A DNA stretch of 19,201 nucleotides from Bacteroidaceae bacterium (lineage in GTDB: Bacteria > Bacteroidota > Bacteroidia > Bacteroidales > Bacteroidaceae), in NCBI GenBank assembly GCA_900771425.1, contig CAAGNV010000033.1:1-19201 (forward strand), read 5' to 3'. Positions 15,847-19,201 of this stretch are shown one piece after another (position 1 is the first letter of the stretch; each line of letters starts with the position of its first letter). The translations under genes and the position numbers were made by a program. Below the pieces are notes generated by a model. That model worked only from the letters and a program-made list of their open reading frames with translations. It did no database searches and was not told the origin of the DNA.

Positions 15847-15885
15847 CCTTTCAGGTCACTCCGTGCGGCCTGTGTATGATGGCAA
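15847..15885. repeat. Structured dispersed-type repeat, right part
   Basis: This resumes the element broken by the MITE: after the second CCTTTCAGG comes TCACTCCGTGCGGCCTGTG, which restores a continuous sequence with the left part once one 9-bp copy is removed. The right boundary is a guess, placed where base composition returns to that of the flanks. Confidence 0.45.
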
Positions 15886-15933
15886 GTAACTGATTTGTTA
15901 TCTCCATCTTTCGCGCGCCCCTGCTTACCTGAT

Positions 15934-15947
15934 TGCATATTTATGCA
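15934..15947. promoter_or_regulatory. ARG-box-like palindrome 1
   Basis: TGCATATTTATGCA fits the ArgR operator consensus TGMATWWWWATKCA exactly. It lies between the MITE-bearing repeat and the 22-bp array, with no start codon of a supported gene downstream on either strand. It may be a repeat-borne or relict operator. Confidence 0.45.
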
Positions 15948-15984
15948 TTTTTGGCAGTTCCGAAACAGGCATTTGTCTCCTACG

Positions 15985-16122
15985 AAAAATGCAGCCAAAT
16001 CTTCGGGGCGGAAGATTTGGTTCTTCGGGCAATAAGATTTGGATCTTATGGCGATAAGATTTGGTTCTTCAGGCCCGAAGATATGGCTGCGTTTTTGCCT
16101 ACTTCTAACTCTTATGATTATC
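15985..16122. repeat. 22-bp-period repeat array, copy 2
   Basis: This is homologous to 1-129. Units start at 16012, 16034 and 16056, again with 22-bp period, with cores AAGATTTGGTTCTT, AAGATTTGGATCTT and AAGATTTGGTTCTT. Here the third unit is direct, whereas in copy 1 it is inverted. The array is enclosed by a 23-bp imperfect inverted repeat with two mismatches (15985-16007 and 16074-16096), so the transcript of either strand could fold into a long hairpin. Confidence 0.85.
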
Positions 16123-16183
16123 AGGGATATACGAAAAACCGTTTAGACCTCCGTTCCTGCTCAGTTTCGGACTGGTGCGTGTG

Positions 16184-16216
16184 TGCATAATTATGCATTT
16201 GCTGCATATTTATGCA
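16184..16216. promoter_or_regulatory. Pair of ARG-box-like palindromes
   Basis: TGCATAATTATGCA (16184-16197, perfect palindrome) and TGCATATTTATGCA (16203-16216) both fit TGMATWWWWATKCA, with 19 bp between centres. ArgR hexamers bind paired boxes at about two-turn spacing. The pair lies downstream of the convergent gene that ends at 16371, not at a promoter, and no arginine gene is in the window. Confidence 0.5.
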
Positions 16217-16280
16217 GTCTCTGCAGTGCCGTCTGTCTCGGGCGCGGCACCCGCAAGTGTGCCCGTTATGGCAACAGAAA

Positions 16281-16318
16281 ACCCCGTCCTGACCACGGCG
16301 ATGTGGTTGGGACGGGGT
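16281..16318 (-). terminator. Intrinsic terminator of the minus-strand secreted protein gene
   Basis: ACCCCGTCCTGACCAC (16281-16296) pairs with GTGGTTGGGACGGGGT (16303-16318), with two adjacent imperfect positions and a 6-nt loop. Read on the minus strand it is followed by TTTTCTGTTGCC, a fair T-tract. It lies 53 nt past the stop codon. Confidence 0.8.
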
Positions 16319-16370
16319 AGTGTTTGTGGTGATGCTGTCTGTCGGCAATGGTTGCCGGCATAGCATTGTG

Positions 16371-18365
16371 TTACTTCTTCAGGAACTTCTTGCCGCCAGA
16401 GATGACGATGCCCTTGTAGTCGTTGCCTACAGCCTGACCTGCGAGGTTGAAGAGGCGGTTGTCTGCCTTGTTGCTCTCGATGTTGCGGATGCCGTCAGCG
16501 TATGACTTTGTTACGAGTACATAGTCGTCGATGAGGCAGTCGCCTGAGTTCTTGTAGTTCATGATGAGCATACTTGCTTCAGTGTCCTCTTCGAGTGTGA
16601 ACTCGTAAGTGTAGTACTTCCAGCTTGGAGTGAGTGAGATGCCCACCTTTGCATAGTCGCCATAGTCGTAGTTGGCACTTCCGTTGGCCTGAACTGTTGC
16701 CATACCTGGCTTGATGATACAACCATTGTCTGACTTAGCCCAGAAACCAACAACGTATGTGTCGGCTGCGAGATTCAGCTTCTGAGTAGCAAGGCGCTTG
16801 TTGCTTGCGTCGCCAGTTACGAAGCAAGCGTAGTTGCCTGAATGGCTGTCTGTGCTCTGCTGGAGTTTAGCACCGCCGGTGTTCGACTTCTCGGCAATCT
16901 GCCAGCCTTCCCATCCTGTTGGAACTGATGCAGTTGTCCAGTCTTCGAAACCTCCGTTATAGACGAGGCCTTCGCCTGGACCTGGAGTTGGGAGAGGAGT
17001 GGTTTCGTCCTTGACGGTGAATACGACAGTGCGTCCGTATGAGTTCACACCGTCAACCACAACCTTAAGTTTGCCGTCTTCGTTAGTAACTGTAACAGTA
17101 CCGCTTACGAGGAACCATATTGGGTCGGTAACATAACCGTCTTCGTCACAAGTAACTACGTATGAGACAGTGAGGTAACCATCTTCGTCAACGCCTTCTG
17201 AAGCAGTCACTGTGCCATAGTCCATTGAGCGGTCGATAGCGTAAACGCCTTCAGGGATGATGATTTCAGGGTCTGTGCTTTCGATGTTGAACTCGAGGCA
17301 CGCATAGAGGTCGCCCTTTGCAGACTCTACGTCGAGATAAGCCACGCCGAAATAATCGACATATTCGTCATCTACGCTGACTTTGTCGCCCTTGCCGAAG
17401 GTATAAATGAAGTCCTGGTTCTCGCAGTCGTACTCAAGCACTTCATCCTGTTCCATCGGAGCAGTGAAGGTGAGGTCGTAGAACTTGAGGTCGCTGCCGA
17501 TGACCTTGGCTTCGCACACATAGTTGTCGCCTGAGATGGTCACAGTGACTGTACCGTCGATGATGTCATAGTATGTCTCTTCGTCGGGTGAGATGTATGA
17601 GTAGAAAGGATAGATCTGGTTGAAGTCGTATGTGCCGATGATGTCACCACCTGTGACATAAGCGATTGCTATCATTTCTTCGCCCTTCTCGCCTACGAAC
17701 TGTATGATTCCGAGCGACTCTCTGCCGTCAGTGAATGAGGCATCATCGTAGTTGCGTGTAACCGTACCTACGGTTTCAGGAGTTGGCTCCTTGTAGTATG
17801 TCACGTTGTATGTGTTGCCGTCAGCGCAGACCATCTGAGCCACAACCTTTACTGAACCGTCATTGTTCTTTGTCCAAGTAAATTCGATGCTGTTTGCTTC
17901 AATATAGTCGTCGCCGATGACAGCAAAACTGTAATCGAGGTCGAAGTCTTTGTTGGCAGACGTGTACTTCTTGCCATTGACCATTTGAGTAGTGAGGATG
18001 TCGAAGTGGAATTCGCATTCGTCTTCAGACACTGACAATCCGTTCCACCAGTCTTCAGTATCGCTGTAGTAAGCCTTCAAGTAGGTGTCAGCGGTGTAGT
18101 TGAGTGTTGCTTTCTTCACACCGGAACTCTTGCGCAGATGGAGGTCCTTCACGCAGGTCTTTCCCTGAACTGCTGCATTGCGCTGAATGCCGCCCTTAGC
18201 CTTTAACGCAGCACTCTTGCCAGCGCTTTTCTTTGCTTGTCTCTTGGCTACTGACATCTCTGTCCTTGCCTTCTTTGGCTGAATCTTGCCGTTGAATTTT
18301 GTGCCTTGTGCACCAATCGCCAGCGTCATGCACGCAGCGACCATCAAAAGTAATAGTTTTTTCAT
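16371..18365 (-). CDS. Secreted multidomain protein with carbohydrate-binding-like domain and sorting-type C-terminus
   Basis: The 664-residue protein begins at the ATG at 18365 with a signal peptide (MKKLLLLMVAACMTLAIGAQ). An in-frame upstream ATG at 18605 would extend past the promoter and is rejected. A Lys/Ala-rich segment (about 23-65) follows. Three loosely similar beta-rich units of 110-150 residues come next, sharing a pattern of GTVTVT/GSVKVV strands with Asp/Tyr-rich loops (about 85-455). A CBM4/9-like jelly-roll follows (about 466-615, NGGFEDWTTASVPTGWEGW...). The C-terminal 40 residues (DNRLFNLAGQAVGNDYKG...) resemble the short T9SS-type sorting tails of Prevotella. It is probably surface-bound or secreted. 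No catalytic motif is seen, and its ligand is unknown. Confidence 0.85.
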   Translation of the reverse strand: MKKLLLLMVAACMTLAIGAQGTKFNGKIQPKKARTEMSVAKRQAKKSAGKSAALKAKGGIQRNAAVQGKTCVKDLHLRKSSGVKKATLNYTADTYLKAYYSDTEDWWNGLSVSEDECEFHFDILTTQMVNGKKYTSANKDFDLDYSFAVIGDDYIEANSIEFTWTKNNDGSVKVVAQMVCADGNTYNVTYYKEPTPETVGTVTRNYDDASFTDGRESLGIIQFVGEKGEEMIAIAYVTGGDIIGTYDFNQIYPFYSYISPDEETYYDIIDGTVTVTISGDNYVCEAKVIGSDLKFYDLTFTAPMEQDEVLEYDCENQDFIYTFGKGDKVSVDDEYVDYFGVAYLDVESAKGDLYACLEFNIESTDPEIIIPEGVYAIDRSMDYGTVTASEGVDEDGYLTVSYVVTCDEDGYVTDPIWFLVSGTVTVTNEDGKLKVVVDGVNSYGRTVVFTVKDETTPLPTPGPGEGLVYNGGFEDWTTASVPTGWEGWQIAEKSNTGGAKLQQSTDSHSGNYACFVTGDASNKRLATQKLNLAADTYVVGFWAKSDNGCIIKPGMATVQANGSANYDYGDYAKVGISLTPSWKYYTYEFTLEEDTEASMLIMNYKNSGDCLIDDYVLVTKSYADGIRNIESNKADNRLFNLAGQAVGNDYKGIVISGGKKFLKK

Positions 18366-18412
18366 GATGAGATTAAAAAAAATAATTGTATCTGTAATAA
18401 TTATATGCGGGT

Positions 18413-18445
18413 GCAAAGGTACGCATAAAATGCCAATTACACAAA
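18413..18445 (-). promoter_or_regulatory. Bacteroidetes-type promoter for the minus-strand gene
   Basis: On the minus strand, TTTG (18445-18442) is followed after 20 nt by TACCTTTGC (18421-18413), a full -33/-7 match. Transcription would start near 18406, giving a leader of about 40 nt to the ATG at 18365. This supports the start chosen for that gene. Confidence 0.8.
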
Positions 18446-18484
18446 TAATTGATGGTAAATGATGTGATATCACGAAATTATTCG

Positions 18485-18493
18485 TATCTTTGC
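18485..18493 (+). promoter_or_regulatory. -7-type promoter element ahead of the structured region
   Basis: TATCTTTGC matches TAnnTTTGC exactly on the + strand. No TTTG lies 19-23 nt upstream; instead there is a palindrome GTGATATCAC (18464-18473) at roughly the -33 position, which might be an operator. It would drive the structured region at about 18500-18790. Confidence 0.5.
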
Positions 18494-18499
18494 CACCGA

Positions 18500-18790
18500 C
18501 TAATCGCCCATGATACGGTCGTGCAGTCATTACTTTATGGACAAAAGAGCGAGCCCACGTGTTGGGCAAGGCTCTGTTAAAGGACGTTACAGACGTTTTC
18601 TTCATCTGTCAAAATCTGGTAAATTGAGACATCTTCGAGAAGGATACGCAACTGGAACGTCCACGTTGGATGTATTATGTATCTACCATAATACCTTTCT
18701 GGCGTGGGCTGATTAGTTGCTTACTTTCGAAGAGGGTTTTACCAGTACCTGACAGTTGAGTAAGCTGAGTAAGCACCCACGTCTTTTTCA
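18500..18790 (+). ncRNA. Candidate structured RNA or leader with alternative helices
   Basis: The segment has many helices: AGAGC/GCTCT enclosing GCCCA/TGGGC (18546-18575), ACAGA/TCTGT (18589-18609), and CCACG/CGTGG (18661-18665/18703-18707) around GTATTATG/CATAATAC (18672-18694). The strand 18703-18708 (CGTGGG) can alternatively pair with CCCACG at 18776-18781, together with GCTTAC/GTAAGC (18719-18724/18769-18774). That second fold sits directly before a T-tract (18784-18788). This resembles either a free small RNA or a terminator/antiterminator leader for the gene at 18879. No known RNA family (RNase P, tmRNA, SRP) is recognised. On the minus strand the first hairpin is followed by TTTTGT, so a minus-strand RNA is also possible. 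Confidence 0.4.
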
Positions 18791-18878
18791 TTTTCAAACT
18801 TTAATTGCTGAATCGGGGTTGCAATAAGCGTAATGCTTGGGTGTTCACTTTATTATTAACCCTTAAATAGATGACTTT

Positions 18879-19201
18879 ATGAAACAAATCCAACAAACAA
18901 TTATGCTATGCCTGTTATGGTTGGCTAACATGGAGACAGTAAGTGCTGCAAACATCATCAAAGAATATAGTACTGCTCCGAATGCAACACTTGCAGAAAT
19001 GGGATATACTATCGAGAAAGATGTAAATTGGTATGAAGGCACTGTTAATGGCGTTTCTTTCCTTCCTGATGGTTATGTGTTCGGATCGGGTGTCGATGCC
19101 TTATCGTACACTGCTGCTGACAATGGAATTATACTCAATGGCTATGGAATCAATCAATGTACTAACAAAGGACTTGAATGGTTCTATCTTCAGCTGACAA
19201 G
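18879..19201 (+). CDS. N-terminal part of a secreted protein, truncated by window end
   Basis: The ATG at 18879 opens a frame that runs to the window edge without a stop (107 codons). The first about 25 residues (MKQIQQTIMLCLLWLANMETVSAA) look like a signal peptide ending near SAA. The rest (YSTAPNATLAEMGYTIEKDVNWYEG...) is soluble and Gly/Tyr/Asn-rich. No domain is recognised from this fragment. The 500-nt gap from the divergent gene holds the possible structured leader. Given the secreted neighbour it may be another surface protein or glycan-active enzyme, but that is only inference. Confidence 0.75.
   Translation, partial: MKQIQQTIMLCLLWLANMETVSAANIIKEYSTAPNATLAEMGYTIEKDVNWYEGTVNGVSFLPDGYVFGSGVDALSYTAADNGIILNGYGINQCTNKGLEWFYLQLT

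Noticed and set aside
15985..16122. CRISPR array
   Set aside because: Only three units of 22 bp with 8-bp variable parts and near-palindromic cores; spacers are far too short and no cas genes are present.
15933..16190. 85-codon + strand frame spanning the 22-bp array
   Set aside because: The array period is not a multiple of three, so the frame is accidental; its N-terminus is made by an ARG-box-like palindrome.
18366..18605. Extended start for the minus-strand secreted protein
   Set aside because: The extension covers the promoter at 18413-18445, and a proper signal peptide starts at 18365.
18510..18716. 68-codon + strand frame in the 18.5 kb gap
   Set aside because: It coincides with the hairpin-rich segment; helices rather than codons explain the conservation-like structure, and the product resembles no protein family.

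Overview
The window looks like a chromosomal piece of a gut or rumen Bacteroidales bacterium, most likely a Prevotellaceae member (Prevotella/Segatella-like). Signs of this are Bacteroidetes-type promoters (TTTG, about 20 nt, then TAnnTTTGC), no Shine-Dalgarno sequences, a Rho with a very large low-complexity insertion, a sodium-pump methylmalonyl-CoA decarboxylase cluster, and a secreted protein ending in a short sorting-type tail typical of Prevotella.

Layout. 1-710: repeat-rich intergenic DNA, then the rho promoter and a small upstream ORF whose stop overlaps the rho start. 711-2876: rho. 2987-7534: histidine genes hisG, a small membrane protein, hisD, hisC and bifunctional hisB, all on the + strand and tightly spaced (ATGA overlap at hisD/hisC). 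7678-12184: a propionate module of methylmalonyl-CoA epimerase, the carboxyltransferase subunit, an OadG-like small membrane subunit, a biotin carrier with two biotinyl domains, and the Na+-translocating beta subunit. Together these interconvert methylmalonyl-CoA epimers and decarboxylate methylmalonyl-CoA to propionyl-CoA while exporting Na+. 12337-12942: riboflavin synthase. 12995-15313: a GH3 glycosidase lipoprotein. 16371-18365 (minus strand): a 664-residue secreted multidomain protein. 18879-end: the start of another secreted protein, cut by the window edge.

Intergenic DNA. The 15.3-16.4 kb gap holds a structured dispersed-type repeat split by a 188-bp MITE-like insertion with 15-bp terminal inverted repeats and a 9-bp target duplication. 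It also holds three palindromes matching the ARG-box consensus, and a 22-bp-period array that is homologous to the first ~130 bp of the window. The 18.5-18.8 kb gap may encode a structured RNA or leader with mutually exclusive helices and a T-tract.

Most coding calls are ordinary and secure. The points most worth a second look are the double-biotinyl carrier, the uORF coupled to rho, the AT-hook-bearing insertion of Rho, the nested MITE, the paired 22-bp arrays with one flipped unit, and the structured 18.5 kb region.
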